NCBI RefSeq assembly: GCF_019049655.1
Contig: NZ_JAFMOX010000067.1
Location: 62,001 to 126,000, forward strand
DNA: 64,000 nucleotides
Direction: 5' to 3'
From: Rahnella rivi
Lineage (GTDB): Bacteria > Pseudomonadota > Gammaproteobacteria > Enterobacterales > Enterobacteriaceae
In this document: piece by piece, positions 44,104-53,330 of the stretch
Layout of the letters: every line of letters begins with the position of its first letter
Position numbering within the stretch: position 1 is the stretch's first letter
Position numbers and translations under genes: made by a program
The notes under the pieces: model-generated
Seen by the model: only the letters and a program-made list of their open reading frames with translations
Database searches by the model: none
Told to the model about the DNA's origin: nothing

Positions 44104-44231
44104 TGTGCAATTCCTCTACGCAACATTGACTCTACGGATAACCGCTTATGTTCCAACAAGCCACGTCGGGAAACAACCGTTAGTTGCATTAAATCGTGGT
44201 TATCCCCTCACAGGCTGTCCGAAAACAATAA

Positions 44232-44263
44232 AAAACGGGAAGAGATCGCTCTCTTCCCGTTTT
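44232..44263 (-). terminator. nagE terminator
   Basis: A perfect 13-bp stem AAAACGGGAAGAG/CTCTTCCCGTTTT with a six-base loop, followed on the minus strand by TTATTG. It lies between the nagE stop and the glnS start. Confidence 0.9.
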
Positions 44264-44327
44264 GTTATCACTGTAACGACATTTTCAGCAGCGGCGGTGA
44301 CTGACACCGCCTCACTCAGTCAAAAAA

Positions 44328-46280
44328 TTATTTGCCCTGAATGTCGAACAGCTTGGTCTGACCCGCGACAACTGAGCCGCTCGCCAGTGCACTGACACCT
44401 GTGTAATCATCGATATTGCTGACGACGACCGGGCTAATCATTGAGCGCGCATTGGCATTCAGATAATCCAGATCCAGTTCCAGAACAGGCTGACCGGCTG
44501 TCACAGTGGCACCTTCTTCGACCAGGCGGGTAAAGCCCTGACCGTTCAGCGTAACCGTATCAATCCCCATGTGAACCACGATTTCAGCGCCAGAAACAGT
44601 TTCCAGGCAGAACGCATGATTGGTATTGAAGATTTTCACCACAGTACCCGCAGCAGGCGATACCACGATTTTACCGGTAGGACGAATGGCGACACCATCA
44701 CCAACGGCTTTGCTGGCGAAAGCTTCATCAGGTACCTGATCCAGCGCCACGATGTCACCGGTGACCGGAGACACCAGAGTTTCAACCACCGTTTTCACTG
44801 TGTTTGGCACGGCCTGAGGGGCAGCGTTGCTCATGGCGACTGGGGCGGCAGTTGCCACACCGGCAGCAACCGGACCACGGGCAATCACCTTCTTCATGGC
44901 ATCGGCCAGAGATTCAGCTTTTGCACCCACAATAACCTGAATGCTTTGTTTATTCAGACGAACGATACCCGATGCACCAAGGCGCTTACAGGCAGCATCG
45001 TCAACCGTACCCGCATCTTTTACATTCAGACGCAGACGGGTAATACACGCATCAATCCCTTTGAAGTTATCAGAACCGCCCAACGCACCGATGTAGCTCA
45101 GCGCCAGTTGGTTAAGACCTTCTTCAGTATTACTGTTGGCTTCCGGTGCACCCATGTCTACCGTGTCATCTTCGCGACCCGGCGTTTTCAGGTTGAACAT
45201 ACGGATGATCACGCTGAACAACACGAAGTAGATGATGAAGAAGACCACACCCATCACCAGCAACATCCAGACGTTTTTACTTGCTGCTGGCAGGTTGTAC
45301 ATCAACGCATAGTCGATCGCACCCGCAGAGAAGGAGAAGCCGGCATGAATACCCAGCGCCGTGGCAACGTACAGGCTGATCCCGGTCAGGATGGCGTGCA
45401 CTAAATAGAGCAGCGGAGCGAGGAACATGAAGAGGAATTCTAACGGCTCGGTGACACCGGTCAGGAACGCCGTAACCGCAACGGACACCAGCATACCGCC
45501 AACCAATGGACGACGTTCTTTAGGCGCGGCGAAATACATCGCAAATGCTGCACCTGGCAGACCAAACATCATGATTGGGAAGAAGCCGGACATGAACATC
45601 CCCGCCGTGCCGTCACCCGCGTAGAAGCGGTTGATGTCACCGTGGAACACAGTGCCTGCAGCGTTGGTGAAGTCACCAATCTGGAACCATGCGATGGTGT
45701 TCAGTACCTGATGCAGACCGGTTGGGATCAGCAGACGGTTAACGAAACCAAAGATACCGGCACCGAATGCACCCGCACCCACGATCCACTCACCACCGGC
45801 GCGGATAGCATCCTGCACCGGAGGCCAGACGTAACCGAAGATCGCGGCCAGAACCAGACAGAAGAAGCCGGTTGCGATAGGAACGAAACGTTTCCCACCG
45901 AAGAAGCTCAGGAAGTCAGGCAGTTTGATATCAGACCAGCGGTTGTAAACCATACCGCCCACCAGACCGGTGATAATACCGGCCAGCACGCCCATGTTAA
46001 CGGCCGGGTTAATGGTGATCATCGCTTTGGTCAGGATAAAGTAACCGATGCCGCCTGCTAATGCTGCGGCACCTGCGTTGTCTTTAGACCAGCTGGACGC
46101 CACACCGATGGCGAAAATGAGCGCGAGGTTATCGAAAATCCCGCCACCGGCTTGCGCGATGAAAGGCATGTTAAGAAGATCAGGCTGACCGAAGCGCAGC
46201 AATAACGCAGCGACCGGCAGTACGGCTATCGGCAGCTGTAGCGCTCTGCCTAAACGCTGAAAGAATCCAAGAATATTCAC
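44328..46280 (-). CDS. nagE: PTS N-acetylglucosamine transporter subunit IICBA
   Basis: 650-residue inner-membrane permease that imports and phosphorylates GlcNAc. The IIC domain (about 1-375) has ten or so membrane segments with the sugar-site GVTEPLEF. The IIB domain carries Cys412 (GIDACITRLRLNV). The IIA domain carries the phospho-acceptor His570 (IVVHMGIDTV). All three phosphotransfer domains are intact. It is divergent from nagB across a region with NagC and CRP-type sites. Confidence 0.98.
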   Translation of the reverse strand: MNILGFFQRLGRALQLPIAVLPVAALLLRFGQPDLLNMPFIAQAGGGIFDNLALIFAIGVASSWSKDNAGAAALAGGIGYFILTKAMITINPAVNMGVLAGIITGLVGGMVYNRWSDIKLPDFLSFFGGKRFVPIATGFFCLVLAAIFGYVWPPVQDAIRAGGEWIVGAGAFGAGIFGFVNRLLIPTGLHQVLNTIAWFQIGDFTNAAGTVFHGDINRFYAGDGTAGMFMSGFFPIMMFGLPGAAFAMYFAAPKERRPLVGGMLVSVAVTAFLTGVTEPLEFLFMFLAPLLYLVHAILTGISLYVATALGIHAGFSFSAGAIDYALMYNLPAASKNVWMLLVMGVVFFIIYFVLFSVIIRMFNLKTPGREDDTVDMGAPEANSNTEEGLNQLALSYIGALGGSDNFKGIDACITRLRLNVKDAGTVDDAACKRLGASGIVRLNKQSIQVIVGAKAESLADAMKKVIARGPVAAGVATAAPVAMSNAAPQAVPNTVKTVVETLVSPVTGDIVALDQVPDEAFASKAVGDGVAIRPTGKIVVSPAAGTVVKIFNTNHAFCLETVSGAEIVVHMGIDTVTLNGQGFTRLVEEGATVTAGQPVLELDLDYLNANARSMISPVVVSNIDDYTGVSALASGSVVAGQTKLFDIQGK

Positions 46281-46392
46281 ATTTCCCCCTATCCGCCGTC
46301 AGGCGAATCACCTAAGTAGTTTAATTAGTATGGTTACTACCTTTACTGTTTACCGTTCCGATTTAACCAACTGCTCTGCGAGTGTAAAAAGA

Positions 46393-46413
46393 TTATTTCG
46401 TATCGCAAATTAA
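46393..46413. promoter_or_regulatory. NagC operator, nagE-proximal
   Basis: TTATTTCG-TAT-CGCAAATTAA shows a TTCG-N3-CG core within A/T-rich flanks and agrees with the nagE operator of E. coli as I recall it. It lies 113 bases upstream of the nagE start. Confidence 0.8.
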
Positions 46414-46425
46414 AACCTCTCTTTT

Positions 46426-46441
46426 TGTGATAATTGTCACC
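46426..46441. promoter_or_regulatory. CRP site between nagE and nagB
   Basis: TGTGATAATTGTCACC matches TGTGA-N6-TCACA at nine of ten fixed positions. It is centred in a longer near-palindrome (CTCTTTTTG ... CAAAAAGAG). Glucose repression of nag genes fits. Confidence 0.8.
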
Positions 46442-46486
46442 AAAAAGAGGTGATAACATGCCATCAGACTGGTCAACACACAAAAC

Positions 46487-46507
46487 TTATTTTATTATTA
46501 AAAAAAT
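46487..46507. promoter_or_regulatory. Possible NagC operator, nagB-proximal
   Basis: TTATTTTATTA followed by TTAAAAAAAT has the A/T frame but lacks the CG core. Its centre is 94 bases (nine helical turns) from the operator at 46393, the geometry required for a NagC loop. Weak by sequence, supported by spacing. Confidence 0.4.
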
Positions 46508-46677
46508 CTAGACGGTATTGTGCCAGCCATAAACTTTCACGGTGGTTTACGCTTAACAAGACCGCCTTTGAATCGAAGAACTTTTGCTTTTGTTTTGTCT
46601 ACACATGTCCCAAGGTCTTCAGTTTCGACTAAGGGTATGAACAGTATATTCAATATTCTGAAATCAAGAGGTACGTG

Positions 46678-47478
46678 ATGAGACTTATTCCTTTAAATAC
46701 CACCACTGAAGTCGGCAAATGGGCTGCGCGCCATATCGTTGAGCGCATCAATGCCTTCAAACCCACTGCCGAGCGCCCTTTCATTCTCGGTCTTCCTACC
46801 GGTGGTACCCCGCTTGAAGCTTACAAACACCTTATCGCTATGCATAAAGCAGGCCAGGTTAGCTTCAAAAACGTTGTGACCTTTAACATGGATGAATATG
46901 TTGGCCTGCCGCAGGAACACCCTGAGAGCTATCATACCTTCATGTACAAAAACTTCTTTGATCACGTTGATATCCCAAGTGAAAATATCAATCTGCTGAA
47001 TGGTAATGCGCCAGATATCGATGAAGAATGCCGCAAGTACGAAGAAAAAATTAAATCCTACGGCAAAATTAACCTGTTCATGGGCGGCGTGGGCAATGAT
47101 GGTCATATCGCGTTTAACGAACCGGCTTCTTCACTGGCATCCCGCACACGTATCAAGACGCTGACTCATGAAACCCGCATCGCGAACTCCCGTTTCTTCG
47201 ACAACGACGTGTCTCAGGTGCCAAAATATGCCCTGACCGTTGGCGTAGGTACACTGCTGGATGCGGAAGAAGTGATGATCCTGGTGACCGGCCACGCGAA
47301 GGCGCAGGCGCTTGAAGCCGCTGTTGAAGGTAACATTAACCACATGTGGACCATCAGCTGCCTGCAACTGCACGCGAAAGCCGTTATGGTGTGTGACGAG
47401 CCGTCCACCATGGAGCTTAAAGTCAAAACTGTTAAATATTTCCGCGAGTTAGAAGCGGAAAATATGAAAAATCTTTAA
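46678..47478 (+). CDS. nagB: Glucosamine-6-phosphate deaminase
   Basis: 266-residue hexameric aldose-ketose isomerase/deaminase giving fructose-6-phosphate and ammonium. Active-site blocks are LPTGGTPLEAY, FNMDEYVGL and GVGNDGHIAFNEPASS (catalytic Asp, His, Glu). The ATG at 46678 gives MRLIPLNT, as in E. coli; a GTG one codon earlier is in frame. GAGG lies six bases upstream. First gene of nagBACD. Confidence 0.98.
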   Translation: MRLIPLNTTTEVGKWAARHIVERINAFKPTAERPFILGLPTGGTPLEAYKHLIAMHKAGQVSFKNVVTFNMDEYVGLPQEHPESYHTFMYKNFFDHVDIPSENINLLNGNAPDIDEECRKYEEKIKSYGKINLFMGGVGNDGHIAFNEPASSLASRTRIKTLTHETRIANSRFFDNDVSQVPKYALTVGVGTLLDAEEVMILVTGHAKAQALEAAVEGNINHMWTISCLQLHAKAVMVCDEPSTMELKVKTVKYFRELEAENMKNL

Positions 47479-47497
47479 CTAAACATTATGCCCGAAG

Positions 47498-47535
47498 CCA
47501 GTCGCGTTGCAGCACCGCAGCGGCCGCGCGACTGG
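47498..47535 (+). other. Stem-loop between nagB and nagA
   Basis: Perfect 9-base arms CCAGTCGCG (47498-47506) and CGCGACTGG (47527-47535) enclose a GC-rich 20-base loop. No T tract follows. Probably an mRNA processing or stabilising element that lets nagB and nagA be expressed at different levels. Role inferred. Confidence 0.65.
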
Positions 47536-47562
47536 AGCAGGGCAAACGTACTAGGGGGCATG

Positions 47563-48702
47563 ATGTACGCATTGATTAACGGCCGGATCTATACCGGTCA
47601 TGACGTTCTGGATAACCACGCGGTCGTGATTGCTGATGGCAAAATCGAACGTGTCTGCCCGCTCAGCGAGCTGCCAGAAAATGTGGAAACCCGCGATCTG
47701 GACGGTGCCATTCTTGCTCCCGGATTTATCGACCTGCAGCTTAACGGCTGCGGCGGCGTGCAGTTCAACGATTCTCTGGAAGCCATTTCGGTAGAAACGT
47801 TAGAGATCATGCAGAAAGCCAACGAAAAATCTGGCTGTACCAGTTTCCTACCGACGCTGATCACCTGTAGCGATGACTACATGAAACACGGTATCAGCGT
47901 GATGCGCACTTATCTGGAAAAATACCCTAATCAGGCACTGGGTCTGCACCTTGAAGGGCCTTATCTCAGCCCGGAGAAAAAAGGCACCCATAATCCGGCC
48001 TTTATCCGCCTGCCAGACAGCGCAATGATTGATTTCCTGTGTGCAAATGCCGAAGTGATTACCCAGCTGACGCTGGCACCTGAACAGGTCGATGCAAAAT
48101 ACATTCGCCAGCTGCGTGATGCAGGGATTGTAGTGTCCGCGGGACATTCCAATTCAACGTATGAGCAGGCGCGCACCGGTTTCGCCGCGGGTATCTCCTT
48201 CGCTACGCACCTTTATAATGCAATGCCTGCCATTACCGGCCGCCAGCCTGGCCTGATTGGTGCAATTTTCGATACACCTGAAGTCTATACCGGCGTGATT
48301 GCTGACGGTCTGCACGTTGACTGGGCGAATATCCGCAACGCGAAAAAGCTCAAAGGTGACAAGCTGGTGCTGGTCACAGATGCCACTGCGCCAGCAGGTG
48401 CCAACATTGATGAGTTCATTTTTGCCGGTAAAACAATATACTACCGTGATGGACTCTGTGTGGACGAGAACGGAACACTGAGCGGCTCTGCCCTGACCAT
48501 GATCGAAGCGGTACAGAACAGCGTCGAACATGTTGGCATCGCACTGGATGAAACGCTGCGTATGGCGTCACTTTATCCGGCACGCGCTATCGGTTTCGAC
48601 GACCAGTTAGGCAGCATCGAAGCAGGCAAAGTCGCCAACCTCACCGCGTTCACTCATGATTTTAAAATCACAAAAACTATCGTTAACGGTGACGAAGTTT
48701 AA
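47563..48702 (+). CDS. nagA: N-acetylglucosamine-6-phosphate deacetylase
   Basis: 379-residue amidohydrolase removing acetate from GlcNAc-6-phosphate. Metal and substrate motifs are PGFIDLQLNGCGGVQFND, HLEGPYLSPEKKGTHNP, SAGHSNSTYEQA, ATHLYNAM and the catalytic Asp in LVTDATAPAGA. The ATG at 47563 (MYALING) has GGGGG four bases upstream; a frame open from 47488 runs through the hairpin and is not homologous. It lowers the inducer of NagC. Confidence 0.97.
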   Translation: MYALINGRIYTGHDVLDNHAVVIADGKIERVCPLSELPENVETRDLDGAILAPGFIDLQLNGCGGVQFNDSLEAISVETLEIMQKANEKSGCTSFLPTLITCSDDYMKHGISVMRTYLEKYPNQALGLHLEGPYLSPEKKGTHNPAFIRLPDSAMIDFLCANAEVITQLTLAPEQVDAKYIRQLRDAGIVVSAGHSNSTYEQARTGFAAGISFATHLYNAMPAITGRQPGLIGAIFDTPEVYTGVIADGLHVDWANIRNAKKLKGDKLVLVTDATAPAGANIDEFIFAGKTIYYRDGLCVDENGTLSGSALTMIEAVQNSVEHVGIALDETLRMASLYPARAIGFDDQLGSIEAGKVANLTAFTHDFKITKTIVNGDEV

Positions 48703-48722
48703 TTGAGCGGATAACAGCATTG

Positions 48723-49946
48723 ATGACAACTGGCGGACAGCAGGCACAAATCGGCAACGTTGATCTGGTTAAGCAGTTAAACGGCGCGGCGGTTTACCGC
48801 CTGATTGATCAACAGGGGCCCATTTCGCGCATTCAGATTGCCGACGTGAGCCAGCTTGCGCCCGCCAGTGTGACCAAAATCACCCGACAGTTACTTGAGC
48901 GTGGCCTCATAAAAGAGGTGGAACAACAGGCGTCCACCGGGGGCCGTCGCGCGATTTCGATCATTACCGAAACCCGCCCTTTTCATACCATCGCCGTACG
49001 CCTTGGTCGCCACGATGCGACGATTACGCTCTACGATCTCAGCGCCAAATCACTGGCCGAACAGCATTACGCCCTGCCGGAACGCACTCAGGAAACCCTT
49101 GAGAACGCGCTCTTTGAGGCAATCTCGCAATTTATCGAGCTGAACCAGCGCAAAATCCGCGAGCTGATTGCGATTTCCGTCATCCTTCCCGGCCTGGTTG
49201 ATCCCAACAAAGGTATCGTCCGTTACATGCCGCATATCAGCGTCGGCGCATGGAAATTAGTGGACGCGCTCGAAGCCCGCTTCAAAGTCACCAGTTTTGT
49301 TGGCCACGATATCCGCAGTCTGGCGCTCGCTGAGCACTATTTCGGTGCAACCCGCGACTGTCAGGACTCCATTTTAGTTCGTTTGCACCGCGGTACCGGC
49401 GCGGGAATTATTGTTAACGGGCAGATTTTTCTGGGCAGTAACGGAAATGTGGGCGAGATCGGCCACATTCAGATCGACCCGTTGGGTGAACGCTGCCATT
49501 GCGGGAATTTTGGCTGTCTGGAAACTGTTGCTGCCAACGCGGCCATCGAAAATCGCGTGCGTCATCTGCTCACACAAGGCTATGCCAGCAAACTCAGCCT
49601 CAATGACTGTTCGATTTCCGCTATTTGCAAAGCGGCAAATCGCCACGATGCCCTCGCGACGGAAGTGATCGATCACGTAGGCCGTCAGCTGGGAAAAGCC
49701 GTGTCGATTGCCATCAACCTGTTTAATCCGCAAAAAGTGGTGATCGCCGGTGAAATTACTGAGGCCGATAAAGTCCTGCTGCCTGCGATTCAAAACTGCA
49801 TTAATGCGCAGGTTCTGAAAGATTTTCGCCGCAACCTGCCGGTGGTGACATCGGCGCTGAATCATCAGTCGGCGATTGGCGCTTTTGCACTGGTCAAACG
49901 CGCCATGCTCAATGGCGTTCTTTTGCAGCGTCTGCTGGAAAATTAA
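48723..49946 (+). CDS. nagC: N-acetylglucosamine repressor (ROK family)
   Basis: 407 residues. The N-terminal helix-turn-helix contains SRIQIADVSQLAPASVTKITRQLLERGL. The ROK sugar-binding body includes VGEIGHIQIDPLGERCHCGNFGCLET, whose Cys and His residues bind zinc. It represses nagE and nagBACD and activates or represses amino-sugar genes; GlcNAc-6-phosphate releases it. Its own targets (46393, 42112, 42346) are in this window. It lies 20 bases after nagA. Confidence 0.98.
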   Translation: MTTGGQQAQIGNVDLVKQLNGAAVYRLIDQQGPISRIQIADVSQLAPASVTKITRQLLERGLIKEVEQQASTGGRRAISIITETRPFHTIAVRLGRHDATITLYDLSAKSLAEQHYALPERTQETLENALFEAISQFIELNQRKIRELIAISVILPGLVDPNKGIVRYMPHISVGAWKLVDALEARFKVTSFVGHDIRSLALAEHYFGATRDCQDSILVRLHRGTGAGIIVNGQIFLGSNGNVGEIGHIQIDPLGERCHCGNFGCLETVAANAAIENRVRHLLTQGYASKLSLNDCSISAICKAANRHDALATEVIDHVGRQLGKAVSIAINLFNPQKVVIAGEITEADKVLLPAIQNCINAQVLKDFRRNLPVVTSALNHQSAIGAFALVKRAMLNGVLLQRLLEN

Positions 49947-50003
49947 GACGTGCTATAGTTGTTGGCTGCCAGAAATGGAGCTGGAAAAGTGGGTTTGGAA
50001 ATC

Positions 50004-50756
50004 ATGACTATAAAGAATGTTATCTGTGACATTGATGGCGTGCTGTTGCACGACAATACCGCAGTACCCGGCGCCGATCGTTTTCTCGCCCGTATTCAGG
50101 AACAGGGAATGCCTCTGGTCATTCTCACCAACTACCCTTCTCAGACCGCGCAGGATCTGGCAAATCGCTTCAGTGCGGCCGGTCTTGACGTGCCGGAAAG
50201 CGCTTTCTTTACCTCCGCTATGGCGACCGCAGATTTCCTGAAACGTCAGGAAGGCAAGAAAGCCTACGTGGTCGGCGAAGGTGCGCTGATCCACGAACTG
50301 TATAAAGCCGGTTTCACCATTACTGACATCAATCCTGATTTTGTGATCGTCGGCGAAACCCGCTCTTACAACTGGGATATGATCCATAAAGCGGCGTTCT
50401 TCGTTGCGAACGGCGCACGCTTTATTGCCACGAACCCTGATAACCACGGCCACGGATTTACCCCGGCCTGCGGTGCGCTGTGCGCGCCAATCGAAAAAAT
50501 CACTGGCCGCAAACCCTTTTATGTCGGTAAACCGAGCCCATGGATCATTCGCTCAGCGCTGAACAAAATGCAGGCGCACTCCGATGGCACGGTGATCGTG
50601 GGTGACAATCTGCGAACCGACATTCTGGCGGGCTTCCAGGCCGGTCTGGAAACTATTCTGGTGCTCTCCGGCGTTTCAACGCTCAATGATATTGAAGGCA
50701 TGCCGTTCCGGCCGACCTGGATTTATCCTTCTGTCGCTGACATCGATATCATTTAA
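50004..50756 (+). CDS. nagD: Ribonucleotide monophosphatase NagD (UmpH)
   Basis: 250-residue HAD-family phosphatase. The nucleophile motif is DIDGVLLHD; the threonine motif is in LTNYPSQTA, the lysine in YVGKPSPW and the acidic motif in VIVGDNLRTDI. The enzyme acts on UMP and other nucleoside monophosphates. The ATG at 50004 (MTIKNVICD) matches E. coli and has GGAAATC before it. Last gene of nagBACD, followed by a terminator. Confidence 0.97.
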   Translation: MTIKNVICDIDGVLLHDNTAVPGADRFLARIQEQGMPLVILTNYPSQTAQDLANRFSAAGLDVPESAFFTSAMATADFLKRQEGKKAYVVGEGALIHELYKAGFTITDINPDFVIVGETRSYNWDMIHKAAFFVANGARFIATNPDNHGHGFTPACGALCAPIEKITGRKPFYVGKPSPWIIRSALNKMQAHSDGTVIVGDNLRTDILAGFQAGLETILVLSGVSTLNDIEGMPFRPTWIYPSVADIDII

Positions 50757-50776
50757 CGACGTCCTTTAAGTCCTTG

Positions 50777-50816
50777 AAAGCGAGCCCTGACTTTTGTTCT
50801 GGCTCGCTTTTTTTTG
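50777..50816 (+). terminator. nagBACD terminator
   Basis: 10-bp stem AAAGCGAGCC/GGCTCGCTTT (50777-50810) followed by a run of T. Confidence 0.9.
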
Positions 50817-51105
50817 TCTTGTTGCTTGTTTTATCTCCTCTTTTCTCATTTTTTGCATGCCCGTCAATATTTCGCGATAAAATTGATGATTCATCAATAA
50901 AAACATCTTAAAACCAATAATCCGCTAAAGATCTGCACTGGTTAACAGACTATTTGTCAGAAGAGCATTAAACCGCTTGCACAGGATGGGGGTTTTGACG
51001 CATTTTCATAGTCAGCAACGCAACATCGCCAGACTCAAACAGAAAGACCGGCAACGTTGACCCTCATAAAAATGACAGCCAGAGAAACGTTAGGGAGAAA
51101 GACTT
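50817..51105 (+). promoter_or_regulatory. asnB promoter region
   Basis: Non-coding and AT-rich up to about 50940. It must contain the asnB promoter. GGGAGAAAGACTT precedes the ATG as the ribosome binding site. I could not identify a specific operator. Confidence 0.45.
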
Positions 51106-52770
51106 ATGTGTTCAATTTTCGGTGTGCTCGATATCAAAACTGACTCCGTCGAGCTGCGCAAAAAAGCGCTGGAACTTTCGCGCCTGATGCGCCACCGCGG
51201 ACCCGACTGGTCCGGCGTATTTGCCAGCGATAAAGCGATTTTGTCGCATGAGCGTCTGTCCATTGTCGACGTCAACAACGGCGCACAGCCGCTGTACAAC
51301 GCAGCACACACCCACGTTCTGGCTGTAAACGGCGAAATCTACAACCATCAGGCTTTGCGCGCTGAGTTAGGCGACAAGTATGAATTCCAGACAGCTTCAG
51401 ACTGCGAAGTGATTTTGGCGCTGTATCAGGAAAAAGGTCATGACTTCCTCGATGACCTGCAAGGCATGTTCGCCTTTATTCTCTATGACACAGAAAAAGA
51501 CGCCTACCTGATCGGCCGCGACCATCTGGGCATCATCCCGCTGTACATGGGTTATGACGAAAACGGCAACATGTATGTGGCGTCAGAAATGAAAGCGCTG
51601 GTGCCGGTTTGCCGCACGATCAAAGAATTCCCGGCGGGCAGCTACCTGTGGAGCCAGGACGGTGAGATCCGCGAATATTATCATCGCGACTGGTTCGATT
51701 TTGACAACGTCAAAGACAACGTTACGGATGCCAAAGCATTGAAAGATGCGCTGGAAGAATCTGTAAAAAGTCACCTGATGTCTGACGTGCCTTACGGCGT
51801 GCTGCTGTCTGGTGGTCTTGATTCCTCCGTCATTTCTGCGATTACCAAGAAATTTGCCGGTCGTCGTATCGAAGACAAAGATCAAAGCGAAGCCTGGTGG
51901 CCGCAACTGCACTCCTTTGCTGTCGGACTGGAAGGTTCACCCGATTTACGCGCAGCCAAAGAAGTCGCAACGCATTTGGGCACCGTGCACCATGAAATTC
52001 ATTTCACCGTGCAGGAAGGGCTGGATGCAATTCGCGACGTGATTTATCACATCGAAACCTATGACGTCACCACCATTCGCGCCTCGACGCCGATGTACTT
52101 AATGTCACGTAAAATCAAAGCGATGGGCATTAAAATGGTGCTGTCGGGTGAAGGCGCAGACGAAGTCTTGGGCGGATACCTTTACTTCCATAAAGCACCG
52201 AACGCCAAAGAATTCCACGAAGAAACCGTGCGTAAACTGCTGGCCCTGCATATGTATGATTGTGCCCGCGCCAACAAAGCGATGTCTGCCTGGGGCGTTG
52301 AAGCCCGCGTACCGTTCCTGGACAAAAAATTCCTCGACGTGGCAATGCGCCTGAACCCGAAAGACAAGATGTGCGGCAACGGTAAAATGGAGAAACATAT
52401 CCTGCGTGAATGTTTCGAGTCCTATTTACCACACAGCGTTGCATGGCGTCAGAAAGAGCAATTCTCTGATGGTGTGGGCTACAGCTGGATCGATACGTTA
52501 AAAGAAGTGGCTGCTCAGCAGATCACCGATCAACAACTCGAAACTGCACATTTCCGTTTCCCGTACAACACGCCGACCTCGAAAGAAGGCTACCTGTACC
52601 GTACGATTTTTGAAGAGTTATTCCCGGTTCCAAGCGCGGCAGAATGCGTGCCTGGCGGCCCTTCAGTGGCCTGTTCTTCTGCGAAAGCCATCGAATGGGA
52701 TGAAGCGTTCAAAAACATGGACGATCCTTCTGGCCGTGCGGTGGGCGTACACCAGTCTGCCTACAAATAA
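51106..52770 (+). CDS. asnB: Glutamine-hydrolysing asparagine synthetase B
   Basis: 554 residues as in E. coli. Met-Cys at the start exposes the catalytic cysteine of the class II glutaminase domain (MCSIFGVLDIKTD, RLSIVDV, NGEIYNH). The C-terminal synthetase domain has the pyrophosphate loop LLSGGLDSSVIS and FAVGLEGSPDL. It makes asparagine from aspartate, glutamine and ATP. Monocistronic, with a terminator just downstream. Confidence 0.98.
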   Translation: MCSIFGVLDIKTDSVELRKKALELSRLMRHRGPDWSGVFASDKAILSHERLSIVDVNNGAQPLYNAAHTHVLAVNGEIYNHQALRAELGDKYEFQTASDCEVILALYQEKGHDFLDDLQGMFAFILYDTEKDAYLIGRDHLGIIPLYMGYDENGNMYVASEMKALVPVCRTIKEFPAGSYLWSQDGEIREYYHRDWFDFDNVKDNVTDAKALKDALEESVKSHLMSDVPYGVLLSGGLDSSVISAITKKFAGRRIEDKDQSEAWWPQLHSFAVGLEGSPDLRAAKEVATHLGTVHHEIHFTVQEGLDAIRDVIYHIETYDVTTIRASTPMYLMSRKIKAMGIKMVLSGEGADEVLGGYLYFHKAPNAKEFHEETVRKLLALHMYDCARANKAMSAWGVEARVPFLDKKFLDVAMRLNPKDKMCGNGKMEKHILRECFESYLPHSVAWRQKEQFSDGVGYSWIDTLKEVAAQQITDQQLETAHFRFPYNTPTSKEGYLYRTIFEELFPVPSAAECVPGGPSVACSSAKAIEWDEAFKNMDDPSGRAVGVHQSAYK

Positions 52771-52800
52771 TCGATTTCAGAGTTACTCTTCCCTTCATTA

Positions 52801-52827
52801 ATGGGCCACTTTTGGCCCATTTTTTTA
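52801..52827 (+). terminator. asnB terminator
   Basis: Stem ATGGGCCA/TGGCCCAT with a four-base loop and a run of seven T, 30 bases after the asnB stop. Confidence 0.92.
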
Positions 52828-52930
52828 TGGGTAAAGCCAATAAAAATAATGTCTTTTGCCCAATTAATCACCAGAGTGGTTATAAGCCAGACAAATGAAC
52901 GCCATCAACGCTTTTTCTCCAAAAAAGGTG

Positions 52931-52966
52931 TTGACGCAAAACGGTCATATACGCATAATGCGCCCC
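52931..52966 (+). promoter_or_regulatory. Promoter of the tRNA operon with GC-rich discriminator
   Basis: TTGACG, a 17-base spacer and CATAAT (52954-52959) are followed by GCGCCCC. The GC-rich discriminator is typical of stable-RNA promoters under stringent control. The first tRNA begins 39 bases after the -10. Confidence 0.85.
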
Positions 52967-52998
52967 GCAACGCCGATGAAGGTAGCGCGAAAAAAGAT

Positions 52999-53075
52999 GG
53001 CTACGTAGCTCAGTTGGTTAGAGCACATCACTCATAATGATGGGGTCACAGGTTCGAATCCCGTCGTAGCCACCA
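52999..53075 (+). tRNA. metT: tRNA-Met (CAT), elongator
   Basis: 77 bases with a complete cloverleaf: GGCTACG acceptor pairing with CGTAGCC, anticodon loop CTCATAA, T-loop GGTTCGAATC, and encoded CCA. Identical by eye to E. coli metT. First of six tRNA genes. Confidence 0.97.
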
Positions 53076-53083
53076 TCTTTTTT

Positions 53084-53168
53084 GCGGGAGTGGCGAAATT
53101 GGTAGACGCACTAGATTTAGGTTCTAGCGCCGCAAGGTGTGCGAGTTCAAGTCTCGCCTCCCGCACCA
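53084..53168 (+). tRNA. leuW: tRNA-Leu (TAG)
   Basis: 85-base class II tRNA with acceptor GCGGGAG/CTCCCGC, anticodon stem CTAGA/TCTAG around TTTAGGT (anticodon TAG), a long variable arm and encoded CCA. It begins eight bases after the tRNA-Met. Confidence 0.97.
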
Positions 53169-53191
53169 TTTCCGGACATCGGTAGCACAGT

Positions 53192-53266
53192 TGGGGTATC
53201 GCCAAGCGGTAAGGCACTGGTTTTTGATACCAGCATTCCCAGGTTCGAATCCTGGTACCCCAGCCA
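53192..53266 (+). tRNA. glnU: tRNA-Gln (TTG), copy 1
   Basis: 75 bases, acceptor TGGGGTA/TACCCCA, anticodon stem CTGGT/ACCAG around TTTTGAT (anticodon TTG), encoded CCA. The T stem is CCAGG/CCTGG, the third pair being flipped relative to copy 2. Confidence 0.96.
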
Positions 53267-53330
53267 TTTCTTTATTGTCATGTCTTTGATGTGTCAGCAG
53301 AGAAAACCCAGTTTGAAGTTGTTGTACTGT

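Larger units (their letters stand above)
46281..46677. promoter_or_regulatory. Divergent nagE/nagBACD control region
   Basis: A 397-base region between nagE and nagB. It contains two NagC-type operators about 94 bases apart with a CRP-type site between them (each listed separately). No ORF is supported. This arrangement is the same as the repression loop described for E. coli nagE-nagB. Confidence 0.8.
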
